In this document: piece by piece, positions 30,670 to 42,656 of the stretch | Position numbering within the stretch: position 1 is the stretch's first letter | Layout of the letters: every line of letters begins with the position of its first letter | Assembly (NCBI RefSeq): GCF_000204055.1 | Contig: NW_006768769.1 | Location: 1,353,886-1,417,885, forward strand | Direction: 5' to 3' | Length of the DNA: 64,000 nucleotides | From: Melampsora larici-populina 98AG31 | Taxonomy: Eukaryota; Basidiomycota; Pucciniomycetes; Pucciniales; Melampsoraceae | Notes under the pieces: model-generated | The model's database searches: none | What the model saw: the letters and a program-made list of their open reading frames with translations, nothing else | Told to the model about the DNA's origin: nothing | Position numbers and translations under genes: made by a program

Positions 30670-31586
30670 AGGGGTTTCAAGTTTGATTTTTTACGTGATT
30701 TTACGTTTTAAAAACTTGGACAAAGTTGTAAATTTTATGTAAAATATTTTTAAAACGGTCGACCTTTTTACGTCTCCCGTTTTATATTAGGGCGGTTCAA
30801 GTCAATAGTTGCGATCCACCTGTTTGCAGAGTCGCGATCAGTCTTTTTAGGGTTGTCCGATCCTTAAAATTCCTGATCGCGACTCTGCGAACGCACTTAT
30901 AATTAGGTTTTATGGCTTTACCTTTTCAGGTACACCGTCTGCGAATGCGCCTTTTTTTCCTTGCTTTTTTAATTGTCTCTTGTTTTTGTCAGGATTTTTT
31001 TTTTTCATCAATTTGTTTTAATGAAAATACGCGTTTGACGCACCACGAGTGGAACACCGAAAAAAAAACCAAAGAAAAAAAAGGTTTTTTTTGGTCCTTC
31101 GCACCGGATTTTTTTACGATGCCACGCCAGAGAATTATAAATTTTAAGACAACTAAGCAGATCGCAAAATGGTGAACCACCTCTAAAGGTGGTTCACCAA
31201 CTTTAAATTTTACTTAAAATTTAAAGCCCCCGAACTAAATGTAAAACTTAAAAAAGGGCTGTAAAAGGGCTACTTGAACCGCCCTATTTAGCGTAAACAT
31301 ACACTTATAAAAATTATTTGGTCAACTTTTTCCTCTCTTCTTTACCTGCCTTTACATGAGGAGAAAGGGTTTCTTGGATTTCCAAGAGAACCTCAGCACC
31401 GAGCACTTTATTCCAAGGTTGAGTTATTCAAAGCTTGGGTATCGAAACGGTCAAGTTTCTTTTACGACCTCAATTATCCAGCGTGCTGGATTTTTACAAA
31501 CGGTCAAGTTTAAAATCTTATGGCGTTGTATAAAACTTGACCGAATTTTTAAAAAAACGTATAAAAAATTCGAACTTGAAACCCCT
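30670..31586. mobile_element. TA-flanked inverted-repeat element (outer)
   Basis: Ends AGGGGTTTCAAGTT and, inverted, AGGGGTTTCAAGTT, flanked by TA dinucleotides at 30668-30669 and 31587-31588. TA target sites are typical of Tc1/mariner-type elements. It contains a second, similar element at 30790-31285. No transposase is visible. Confidence 0.75.
30790..31285. mobile_element. TA-flanked inverted-repeat element (nested)
   Basis: Ends GGGCGGTTCAAGT and, inverted, GGGCGGTTCAAGT, with TA on both sides. The interior has a perfect 16-bp stem (GCAGAGTCGCGATCAG at about 30826, its complement near 30870). It also has a perfect 12-bp hairpin GGTGAACCACCT/AGGTGGTTCACC (31171-31198) and a palindrome of CTTTAAATTTTA (about 31200-31226). 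No long coding frame with known motif. Confidence 0.75.
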
Positions 31587-31644
31587 TATTAACCAAGAAT
31601 CACATGGGGGTGTTTAGGAACCTTGGTTATCATGATGACGTGAA

Positions 31645-31860
31645 GCTTCATGTCAAAAATTTGCCAACTACATTGTATTAGGACAACCAATCGAACATAA
31701 ACTCATGTCTGATATCCGTTCTGAGATCTATGATCTATGGCAAGAGACTTTGAAACAAGGAAAGAGTCTATTGCATGAAGAGTTATCACGTGATGACAGA
31801 TTTTGGATCTTGAGGTCATTGATAGGTTTATTGAAGCTGATACAGTCATCTTACAATTAA
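31645..31860 (+). pseudogene. possible 3' exon fragment of an unknown gene
   Basis: A 71-codon open frame ending at TAA 31858-31860 encodes a helical, charged peptide (motifs LGQPIEHKLMSDIRSEI and DDRFWILRSLIGLL). It looks like a natural C-terminus rather than random translation, but no family is recognised. It lies just right of the TA-flanked elements, which might have separated it from its upstream exons. Confidence 0.3.
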
Positions 31861-32178
31861 AGGCTGCCCAGGGTAAGAACCGTTGATGTTATACCAAACT
31901 GTGCATGTGTTTGGTTGATTGATACACCCAATCGATTTGTCTAGAATACGAGAACGCCATTACATATAAGGCATCTCAACCCTCTCACACTCATCCTTGA
32001 TCTCTTCTTTCAAACCCGATTGACTTGATCCAAGAGAACGTAAACCAAACCCAAGAAGGAGAAAGAAGAAGAATTTCTGTTTTCAAGATATAGTATTCAT
32101 ATAGTGTAGTTTATTTTTCACGGATCCATGACAAAGAAAGAAAGAAAGACAACAAGAACGATAGAAACGAAAAAGATT

Positions 32179-33755
32179 CTATTTGATGCTCAAGAGTTTA
32201 ACTTCGAAAGTTAAAGTAGCATTAGCTGGGATTTCAGGTGGTGATCCTCGTTTACCATAAGCTACAAAATTCATCAGAAAACAAAACCAGACTCAATCAA
32301 TGATTCGTTCGAATAAGAAATCCAAGACAAACAAACAAACAAAGAAAAAAATAAACTTACCAAGACCAGAAGGAATAATCAATTTCCTTTCACCTCCAAT
32401 CTTCATACCCTTAATACCTTCATCCCAACCTTTGATAACTTCACCTTTTCCAAGTTTGAATCTAAAAGCTTCACCTCTAGTATTCGAATCAAAGACTTTA
32501 CCATTATCTAATTTACCAATATATCTCATGGAAACCGTTTGACCGGCTTTAGCTTCAGCTCCTTCACCCACTTTAGCATCAATGATTTTCAAACCAGATG
32601 AAGTCGTGATCGTTTTAGTCGATTCAGGTTTACTAGGTTTTTTGGCAGATCCAGCTTCAGATGATTTCTTAGCCGATTCGTTGGCTGGTTTCTTTTCATT
32701 CTTTTCTTTTTGTGGGGTATTCTCAGTTTTGGTGGGTACACTGGTTCCGTCTGCTGCTTTTAATTTTTTGGCTAATTTCTTTTTTTGGTTTTTGGATAAG
32801 TTGGATGTATCGATTTCAGATCCACCCATTGAAATATCTCCCATTGAAACATCTACATTTTCGGTATCTTCAATGGCCCGTTTCTTAGATGCTGGTTTCT
32901 CTGATTTCTTAGTCACTGCTGGTTCGTCTTCTATTTCTTCAATTCGACCAGCTGATGACTCTTCATCGGAGTCCTCGAGGTGATCAAGATCGAAGTCATC
33001 TGTCCAAAAAAATAAAGGAGATAAATTTCAAGTCTGGAGATGATAGACAGATAAGTTAAGAAAAAGCCAGTACGAACCCATATCAGAGTCTTCATCGCTG
33101 TCGCCTTCTGAGCCGTAAGGCGATAGATCGGCATCATCAGCGTGAACATAAGATCCTAAAAGATGAACCTCGGCATCTGAACCGCTCAAGACGAATCGAT
33201 ATTGTTCTCCAGGATGAAGGTGAATGTTGGTCGACAATTGTAAAAGCTAAGGAAAAAATTCATAACATAAATCAATGAAGATCGAATCACAAAAAATAAA
33301 GGAGAAAAAGAAAACTTACACTTTGAGTAAAAGAAGCTACCACGACTTCTTTAGCTTCAACTTCATAATCACTATAATCATCATCCTCATCATCATCATC
33401 TTCCTCAAGCTTCTTAGCAGATTTCTTTTTGTCTTTCTTTTCATTTTGCTTCTTTAATTCATCTTCCAAAGCTTTCTTTTCCGCTTCAACATCTAATTCA
33501 CCTTCAATAACTGGTCCTTCATATTGAAGTTTTAAAACCGTTAGGAATGGTTTAGATAATGCTTGAGCGTTCTTGACTACTAAAGCTATGTTGGTCACAT
33601 GGGTTAATTCTTCACAGTCATAGAGAAGACCGTTTCCTGGTTTAACAACTGCTGAACTGTTTTGGTGATCATCCAAAGAGTGTTGAGTTAGAATTAGGGC
33701 TTAGGCAAACTAGGGATGGAACAGGAATCACTTACAAGACTGCTCCGTAGGACAT
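32179..33755 (-). CDS. nucleoplasmin-like nuclear FK506-binding peptidyl-prolyl isomerase (Fpr3/Fpr4 type)
   Basis: A nuclear proline isomerase and histone chaperone of the yeast Fpr3/Fpr4 and insect FKBP46 type. Five exons with clean splice signals: 33736-33755, 33320-33656, 33078-33246, 32361-32999, 32179-32261, giving 415 residues, close to the yeast proteins. The tiny first exon (20 nt, MSYGAV) is supported by the frame it restores. The N-terminal nucleoplasmin-like domain (about 1-150) contains two acidic tracts ([23 protein letters not shown]). A Lys/Ser-rich linker follows. The FKBP domain (about 305-415) has [42 protein letters not shown] and [13 protein letters not shown]...TLTFEVKLL, with the Tyr, Phe, Asp, Val-Ile, Trp and aromatic pocket residues present. 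Divergent from the isoleucyl-tRNA synthetase gene, 316 bp away. Confidence 0.93.
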
Positions 33756-34071
33756 GGTGAGTTGATTTGGATATATGTGAATGAGGTGAAAGGTAGATAG
33801 TTGGATTGAATTGAACGAAGCAGTTTGAGGTTTAACTGGATTTCAATTCGACAAAATATTCCAAATCGGTTAAATTGTGGTTTCAACTGTTACACAACAC
33901 ATATGTGTACAAACACACCTGTAATGCTAGATGTCACTTGATGCTGACATCTCTCATGACATTCAACGAAATCCATCAAAACACGGAATCAACAAAATCA
34001 AATTCCAACCTAGAGGACTCAGAACACCGATACCACCCAACCAAAAAGAGAAAGAAACAAAAGAAATCAAT
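33756..34071. promoter_or_regulatory. 316-bp divergent promoter between the FKBP and IleRS genes
   Basis: The two start codons face away from each other, so this short stretch must hold both promoters and both 5' leaders. It is AT-rich with no clear TATA box. An in-frame ATG for IleRS at 33931 lies within it. Confidence 0.7.
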
Positions 34072-37000
34072 ATGACCACCAAAACTGAAGACATCACATT
34101 CCCAACCCACGATCCGAATGCACCATTTAGTTTTCCATTAGAAGAAGAAAAAGTATTACAATATTGGAAATCGATTGATGCATTTAAAACTTCATTGGCT
34201 CAATCTAAACTTGAATTAGATGCTGGACTTCGTACTCGATGGAATTTTTATGATGGTCCTCCTTTTGCTACTGGTTTACCTCATTATGGTCATCTCTTAA
34301 TGGGTACTGTTAAAGTTAGTTTCATCCTCTTTGAAAACTGTTGTTTAATGATCAGACTAATTCAACTCTTCTACCCTTTTTGGTCGTAGGATATCGTCAC
34401 TCGATTTGCTCATGCTGATGGTCATTATGTTGAACGAAGATTCGGTTGGGATTGTCATGGATTACCTGTCGAACATGAAATTGATAAAAAATTACAAATC
34501 AAATCTAAAGATGATGTGATGAGAATCGGAATCGAAGCTTATAATGCAGAATGTAGATCGATTGTCATGAGATATTCATCAGAATGGAGATCAACGATTG
34601 AAAGAATGGGAAGATGGATTGATTTTGATAATGATTATAAAACGTTAAATGTAGATTTTATGGAAAGTATTTGGTGGGTATTTCAACAACTTTGGTCAAA
34701 AGGTCAGGTTTATAGAGCTAGTAGGGTGATGCCTTATTCGACTTCTTGTACTACACCTCTTTCTAACTTTGAAGCCGGAAGTGATTATCGTGATGTGAAT
34801 GATCCAGCCGTGACGGTGTCTTTCCCATTACTGGATGATCCGAATACTTGTTTATTGGCTTGGACAACGACTCCTTGGACTTTACCATCTAACTTAGCAC
34901 TCTGTGTTCATCCGAAACTCACTTATCTCAAAATCTTTGACGAAACTCATCAAAAACATTTCATCATTTGTGATAAGTTATTAAGCACACTTTATAAAGA
35001 TCCTAAAAAAGCTAAATTCAAAAAAGTAGCCACTTATTTAGGTTCAGAACTTGAAGGATGGAAATATGAACCATTGTTTCCTTATTTTTATCAAGCTTAT
35101 CAACAAACCGGTTTTAAAGTCGTCACCGATACCTATGTTACATCAGATTCAGGTACTGGGATCGTTCATCAAGCTCCAGCCTTTGGTGCAGAAGATCATG
35201 AAGTTTGTAAACGTCATGGAGTCGTACCTGTCGATTCGATTCCTCCTTGTCCACTTGATGATAGTGGTCGATTTACAAGTGAAGTACCTGAATTCGAAGG
35301 TCAACATGTCAAGGTAAATCCGTTCTTTTCTACAAATCCTTGATCTAATCTCACTCATCCTTGAAACTTTCTTCATTTTTGGGAATTGATCTCGGATCAT
35401 AGGAAGCAGATCCTCATATTACTAAATACCTTAAAAACAAAGGAAGAGTAATTGTTCAAAGTCAAATCAAACATTCTTATCCATTTTGTTGGAGGTACGT
35501 AAAGACCTCATTTATCTTGACATGAATCATCTTCGATCTAATAGAGAAATCGGACAAATCCCATTGATTTTTGATTTGATCAGATCAGGAACACCATTAA
35601 TTTACCGAGCCATCCCAGCCTGGTTTGTAAGAGTCCAACCAATAGTTGATCAATTAGTAGAAAACAATAAGAAAACTAGATGGTACGTCTCTTTAAATTT
35701 CGTACAAAACAAAACAATTATCCAAAAACTTAAAATGCTGTGTTCTTGAACATATAGGGTTCCAGCATCTGTTGGAGAAAATCGATTTCAAAGTTGGTTA
35801 GCTAATGCACGAGATTGGAATATTTCTAGGAATAGGTATTGGGGTACACCATTACCGATTTGGGTTAGTGATGATTATGAAGAAGTAAGTTTTCTTTTCA
35901 AATTCCTATCGATCATGAATCACACAAATTCAACTTGTCTATTATGATTTTTTTGGGGGCGGTTGGAATTTTGATTCGGTGATGATTAGCAAATTTGTGT
36001 AGGATCGATTGAAGAATTAGACAAATTGACGGGATGTGGAAGGTTAAAAGATTTACATCGAGAAACGATTGATAAGATTTTGATTCCTTCAAAGAAAGGT
36101 AAAGGATTCTTGAAACGGGTAGATGAAGTCTTTGATTGTTGGTTCGAATCTGGAAGGTAAGTAGTTCATTCGAATCTGTTTGTGATTTATACAAAAGTCG
36201 AATTTGAATTTGAATTTGAATTTGAATTTGAATGGGTGGTTTGTTGTTCAAATCGTTTTAGTATGCCTTATGCTCAAGTACATTATCCGTTTGAGAATAA
36301 AGAAACGTTTGAATCGGCTTTTCCTGCTCAATTTATTGCTGAGGGTATGGATCAAACTCGTGGTTGGTAAGTCACCTCAAACCCTCCTTGAAGAAAAACT
36401 TGAATGATTTCTAATCAAAAAAAAATTATCTTTGGTGGGATTTAGGTTCTATACACTCTTGGTTTTATCTACTCATCTTTTTCAAAAAGCTCCTTGGCAG
36501 AATTTAGTTGTTTGTGGACTTGTATTGGCTGAGTTGAGTAACTTTTTCTTACTGAATATTTAAAAAGGAATTGAGATTGATATATGTACAAGTATTTTAT
36601 AGAGATGGAAAGAAAATGAGTAAAAGTTTAAAAAATTATCCGAACCCAGATTTGATCATTAACCAACATGGTGCAGATCCCTTAAGGTAAATTCTTCATC
36701 CCAAGAAACCAAAACACACTTAAAACCAACACACTCAAAGGATTCTTTGATTTTTTTCTTTCAAATATATCTTATTTTAATTCTCTAGACTTTTCTTAAT
36801 CAATTCACCCGTCGTACGAGGCGAGAATTTAAGGTTTAGAGAAACTGGAGTGAAAGAAGTGGTCGGAAGAGTCATGTTACCTTGGTTGAATTCATATCGA
36901 TTCTTCTTAGGTCAAGTTTCATTATTAAAAAAGGTGTCCAAAATCGATTTTGTTTATGATCATCAAGCTAAACTTTCTGAAAACGTAATGGATCGTTGGG

Positions 37001-38440
37001 TTTTGGCTAGATGTCAAGCTTTAATTAAATCTGTTCGAACTGAAATGGAAGGTAAATTGTTCTTGAACGTGTTTTGTTTTATTGAAAAGCTTGGAAATTG
37101 AAACTGATGAGATTTTTTGCTTGGACGGGGGTGTGGGGTATATAGCTTATAGATTGTATACTGTTGTACCACAGATGTTGGATTTGGTGGATGAATTAAC
37201 TAATTGGTATATTCGATTTAATCGTCGTAGACTTAAAGGAGAAAATGGAGCAGAAGATGCAGTGGTGGCTCTTAATACTTTATTCGAAACCCTTTTTACA
37301 CTTTGTAGAACATTAGTAAGTAGGATTTCAATTTCATCATAATAGACCCACAACCAAGCCAAGAACTTGAACCGATCGAACTGATTTATTTGTGTGTGTT
37401 TCTAAAAAAATAGTCATCATTTACACCCTTCTTAACTGAAAACATTTATCAAGGATTACGAAGGTTTTTTCCGAACGAAATGATTCAAAGTTTAAAATCA
37501 GAAGGAAACGATTTAAGATCGATTCATTTCTTATCATTTCCATTAGTTCGAGAAGAGTTTTTTGATTCGGTGATTGTTAGAAGGATGAAAAGAATGCAAG
37601 CTGTGATTAATTTAGGTAGAACGATTCGAGAAAGAAAGACGATTTCATTAAAGGTAAGTTTGTGATGCTCAAACAAGCCGATGAAGTTTTGAAAGACTGA
37701 TGGGTTTGTTTGATTTCTTTCTGATGAGATAGACACCATTGAAAGAATTAGTGATTTTCCATAATGAGAATGAATATTTAGAAGATGTGAAGATGTTGGA
37801 GAATTATGTGAAGGATGAATTAAACTTACATCAGATTACCTATAGTTCAGATGAAGAGTTATGTGGAGTGAAATATAAAGCAGCAGTTGATTGGACGAAA
37901 CTAGGTAAACGATTAAAGAAAGAGATCGCCTTGGTTAAGAAAGGATTACCATCTGTGACATCTGAAATGATGAAAGACTATATGAAATCCTCTCGAATTA
38001 GCATTGGAGGGATCGAAGTGATCGAATCGGAATTAATGGTTTCTAGATATGTAGAAGACAATCGATTAGGAGAAAGATATGAATCGAATACAGATGAAGA
38101 AGTGGTAGTGTTACTAGATTGTGAGATTTCATTATTATTAGAATACGAAGGATTTGCAAGAGAGATGATGAATCGAATTCAAAGATTAAGGAAGCGAGCA
38201 GGAGCCATTCAAACTGATGATTTAGATGTATTTTATGATTTTGAAGATGGAACGTCGGATGAACAAATCGATTATTTTGAAAAGGTTTTGGTTAGTCAGA
38301 AAGAAGTGATCTTAAGGGTTTTGAGAAGTTTACCTTTGAAAGATTCTCAAAGAGATCCTAGGAAAGAAGTCTTGATTGAAGAAGTTCAGGAGAAATGGAA
38401 TGATTTACCAATTAAATTTGTTTTGGTTAGAACTCATTAA
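34072..38440 (+). CDS. ILS1: cytosolic isoleucyl-tRNA synthetase
   Basis: Class Ia synthetase charging tRNA-Ile. Thirteen exons can be traced: 34072-34314, 34390-35313, 35403-35494, 35584-35682, 35758-35884, 35990-36156, 36262-36366, 36446-36532, 36603-36686, 36789-37051, 37146-37315, 37414-37653, 37733-38440, total 1102 residues, normal for eukaryotic cytosolic IleRS. The HIGH-type motif is GLPHYGHL near residue 70, followed by the Trp/Asp/His block [10 protein letters not shown]. The editing domain (about 200-400) contains [11 protein letters not shown] and [15 protein letters not shown]. The KMSKS loop [10 protein letters not shown] is at 36611-36640. The anticodon-binding helical region follows ([12 protein letters not shown]). 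The start at 34072 gives the usual cytosolic N-terminus. An in-frame ATG at 33931 would add 47 mostly basic and polar residues, which might serve a second, mitochondrial form. Confidence 0.95.
36198..36234. repeat. GAATTT hexanucleotide microsatellite in IleRS intron 6
   Basis: About six tandem copies of GAATTT between the donor at 36157 and the acceptor at 36261. Intronic, so length change would not alter the protein. Confidence 0.9.
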
Positions 38441-39218
38441 TCCGATCATCATTTCATCATTCATCATTCATCAAAAAATCAAGAATCCAAGAATCCAAGA
38501 AATCAAGAATCCAAGAATCCAAAAATCCAGAATCTATTTCCATGAGTTTGATCTTTTTACATCTTGTGTTTAGTTTTCTTTATAAAGATTGAAATTGATA
38601 TCATGTTAAGATAGAGTGCAATTTGTTTATATTTGTGTGAAGAAACATGATGATCTGTACTTCAAAATGAATGAATGAAATTATTTTTGGTTTCCAAGAA
38701 AGTTTTTAGAACCATTTCAGAGTTTGAGTTTGAGTGGTTTTGATTGGGTGATGGTTTTTGACTTGAGATTAGTTAAATTGTTCTTGACTGTTAAGGTAGC
38801 TTAAGAAGGCTTAAGATGATCGATTTAATGTTTAATCTGAATGTAAGTCTCTTTGATCGATATGAGATACTTAACTAAATTTCTTAAGAGTTGAGCTTCA
38901 ATGGTTTTCTGTTCATTCGAATCCAAGCAATTCTCTACTTTTATCAACTTCATGAACTTCACTGATTCAAACGGACCCTTCAAACCAACTAACTAACTAA
39001 TCACTTTACTTACTTTACTAATCTTTCTCATCTTCTTTAATCACTTCTCATCATCATCATCATCATCCTACATTATCTACAATCGATCAATCATTATCAT
39101 CTTATTAAAACACTTACATCCCTTAAAGTTACTCTTTCTATCATCATCTTTCTCACTGTCTTTCTCTATAAGATTGATTCTAACAAATCGGTTTCAAATT
39201 CAAGTTTGATAATCAAAT
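38441..39218. promoter_or_regulatory. IleRS terminator region and BRE1 promoter
   Basis: After the IleRS stop there is a short tandem array of AAGAATCC-like units (about 38476-38530) in the likely 3' UTR. The 200 bp before BRE1 are strongly pyrimidine-rich (CTAACTAACTAAT, TTACTTACTTTAC, repeated CATCAT), as is usual upstream of fungal start codons. No other gene is seen. Confidence 0.55.
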
Positions 39219-42200
39219 ATGATGGAGGATCAAAGAAAACGAAGAATCGAGAGCTCAGTCGGTTTAACTGGTCCTACCTCAAGAAAGAAACCAATGCTAG
39301 TCGCCAATCCTACTACAAGCTCAACTACCGATCCTTCCATCTCTTCTATCAATCTTGATCGATCGATCGATCAATCCGATTCAACTCTTCAACTTCAAAA
39401 CGGGCTCATTGGTGATGATGAAAGATTAGAGGTTTGTCATTATTACACACCCTCTTAGATTCGTTCGTCACCATCTTCTCTTCTTGACAATCTCTTAATG
39501 CTTTGTTTACCTTTCTCTCTTCATCCATTCATCCCGCACCTCTCATCCATCTCGATCTCTACATCTTTCATTCTCAATCAAACTCGACATATCACTTACC
39601 ATACCATCTCTTCTTCTTCTTCAACCTTCATCACCTCTCTCAAACTCTCCATGCTCTACTTCTCCTCAATCGTTCCGTTTCCCTATTCCATTCTCCACCC
39701 TCGCTGTTACTATCTCTTCTCATCACTTTGAAACAACAGAACTTTCGTAAGGAAGCTCTTTGGAGACAGCTACAGGAATACAAGCGCGATCTCAGACGTG
39801 CCCAGGCGAAACTGGAACAATCTGAAGACCAAAAGAATGATGCCGAAGCTAGATTGGCGGCTGTGGATGTGTGTTGGAACCAGGTACGCATTTCTGTCTG
39901 TCTTCTCAACACAATTCACCCTCACCAATCCTATCCCATCGATCCTGATCAACCATTCACACTTTTTCTCAAGTTGGTAGAAGACGTCCGGATTCTCTTC
40001 AAGGATATCGATCCTGCTGTCGATTCGTCTTCTGGCTCAATCCTTTCGTCACTCCCTTCATCACCCACCAGTCTCGATCGTGCCATCCAACAACGTTCCA
40101 CTGCCTCAAAAGACCTTATTGTCCATCTCATCTCTCTGGCTTCCTCTTCTTCTGTCATCTCCCCTGATCTCGAGGAAGTCCGTTCTCGATGTCGTCGACT
40201 TACTCAAGAGTCTGCTACTAGTCGGGCTGCATTGAGTTTGGCCGAGAGCAAGTTGAAACAACTTCAAGACCAGCTTGAAGTCACTGAAGAGGCTGCTCGA
40301 CGTGCCGAGAAGAAGTTGGATCGTGAACGTAGTCGTACCGTTCGTGAATTAGATGCACAGGGACAGGGTGGTTCTACTTCTCATAGCGTAGTTCAACCGG
40401 AACCATTGTCTGAAGAAGTACCGAAGACGAATGGCGATAGTCACTCAAACGGAGCTAGATCTGCTGCTTCAGACCATCCCCCGCCACCCATCACAAATGG
40501 TACTGATTCAATGGACATTGATACCATCAGAGAGATTGAGGATGTAAGGACACGAGAATTGGAGATGCTCAAGGAAGAGTTACTGCATCGTGCTCATGAG
40601 ATTGATATGCTACAATGGAAGGTATGTCATATTGATGGGATTCAATCTGTCATTTGCTTCATCAGCAACTGATCTCTCCAACTTGGACTCTTACAGATCC
40701 TCAACCTCCCGGATGACGTTGTACACGAGTCTCCAGCTTATAAACGCCTCAAAACTGAAATGTCACACGCGACGATCGAACTTGAGCGTACGCGAACCTT
40801 GCTGGAGACCGCCCAAAAGGAAGCTGATGAGTTCAGAGAACGTCAAAATGACTTTGGAGCGGCGATCTCGGTCAGTTTCACATTAGTTGATCGAGACGTC
40901 CTCACTGCTCGCTGACAACTATATCATCTTTCTTTGTTTTCATCATCAGACTGAGATGACGAGTCGCATTGAGGACTTGGAGAAGAAATTATCAAGCCGA
41001 GATGCGGATGTTACACGAATCCGAGCCACAAGAGAAGAAGCACGATCAGAACTACACGAATTAAAGTCTAGAGACGCTGAGAAGATGAAACAAGTCGCAC
41101 AGATCCGTACGCTCGCCAACAGTCGTCAGGATCGCATCAGTGCTTTGGCTTCTGAAGTTAGGAGGCTCAAGATGCGACTTGCAGCTGATGTGGGGGATAA
41201 GGACAGTGTCGACTACCTGGCGACTAATGAAGAAATCGAATTAGCCAAAAGTCTGCAGGCGCGACTCAAGTAAGCATCACATTCGATTCACAACATCATA
41301 AATACGAGTTGGCGCTCATAGTCTTTCCCCTGGTCCTCGTCATCTTAGGAAAGCAGAAGAAGTCATTGAAAATTTAAAGTCTCAACTGGAAAAATTTACG
41401 CAAGACTTGTCAGGAATCGAGGACCCGATGAAACTCATACAATCAGAAGCAGAGGCTCGAGCTGAAGTGTCTTTGATGCAAAAACGATTGGATGAAGTTG
41501 AAAGTCTAGATTCATCACTTGAAGCTCAAAAGATCTTGAAAGTCCAACTTGCTGCCCAGGAGTCGGTAAGTGTTATCTTGACATGACTAAGCCGGTCGGA
41601 TGAGCAATTGATGTTTGTGAGGTATACAGGCGGCTACCATGCTATATACCGAAGTGGACCGACTTTCAAATGCTTGGGCTGCTTTGGATGAACAAAATCG
41701 AGACAAAGTATTCAAGTTGGCTGAACATGACGAAAAAGTCTTGAAGGCGGTCCATGAGGTCAGTCAAACATTTGTGACTTGATTGTATGCTTTTTGTGAG
41801 GATGTCACGTGTTGATGATTTGGTTGGATGAAATCAGAAAGCAAAAGCCGATAATCGATATTTTAGCGCGATGAGAGCAAATGAAACGTTGAAAACGCAA
41901 AGCGCAGTATTGGAGAAGATGGCAGAGAAACAGACTACAACAATCTCGAAACTGAATGATGAGCTGAGGGCGATCTCTAGTCGACTGGTCAGTTTAATCT
42001 GCCTGACCAGATTTTGAGACCAACACTGAATCGAGCTACTTTGCTTTTGTTATAATAGACTTCAGCCGAAAAGGAGATTACGATTCATCAGAAAGTCTTA
42101 AGCTCACATAAGACCAAGATTTCTGAACTTTCGATTGAGAATGAAGATTTATCAAACCGAGCAGCATTACATGATACTAAGATGAATGATGTGATGAACC

Positions 42201-42656
42201 TTTTGAGAGAAAGAACGGCACAAGTAGAAGAAGAAGCGGCTTCTAGAAGGAAAGCAGAAGAGAATTTGATTGGATTAGAAAGAGAATTGAGTAAGATGAA
42301 GAGTAGGAATGGGATGAGTGGAACGGTTGGGATGGGAGAAAGTAGTAATGTAGAGATTGAAGAATTGAAAAGTTTTAATGATGATTTAACGGTAAGTTTT
42401 TTGGATTTTTTTTGAGGGAATCAATTGATGGGTAAGATTGCTGAGCTTTTTGGCTTTTTTCTCTCGGTTTTGATGAATATAGAAAATGTTAAAGTGTAAC
42501 TCTTGTAAACAAAGGTTTAAGTCACATGTGATTACGAGATGTATGCATTTGTTTTGTGGGAAATGTTTGGATTCTAGAATCGAGACTAGACAAAGGAAAT
42601 GTCCAACTTGTAGTGTGGGATTTGGTGTAGGAGATGTTTCGGCGGTTTATTTTTAA
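39219..42656 (+). CDS. BRE1: BRE1 RING E3 ubiquitin ligase for histone H2B
   Basis: Partner of the Rad6 conjugating enzyme that monoubiquitinates histone H2B in transcribed chromatin. Ten exons with consensus splice sites: 39219-39431, 39740-39883, 39974-40621, 40697-40870, 40950-41269, 41349-41565, 41630-41758, 41838-41987, 42059-42391, 42483-42656; 833 residues. The N-terminus has a basic RKKP segment. The conserved Bre1 block CWNQLVEDVRILF spans the exon 2-3 junction. Long coiled coils fill most of the middle. The C-terminal RING has the ligand pattern CNSC...CMHLFCGKC...CPTC, followed by the family's terminal aromatic VYF. Length is slightly above yeast Bre1 (about 700). All ten exons stay in frame. 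The first intron is relatively long (308 nt) and pyrimidine-rich. Confidence 0.94.
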
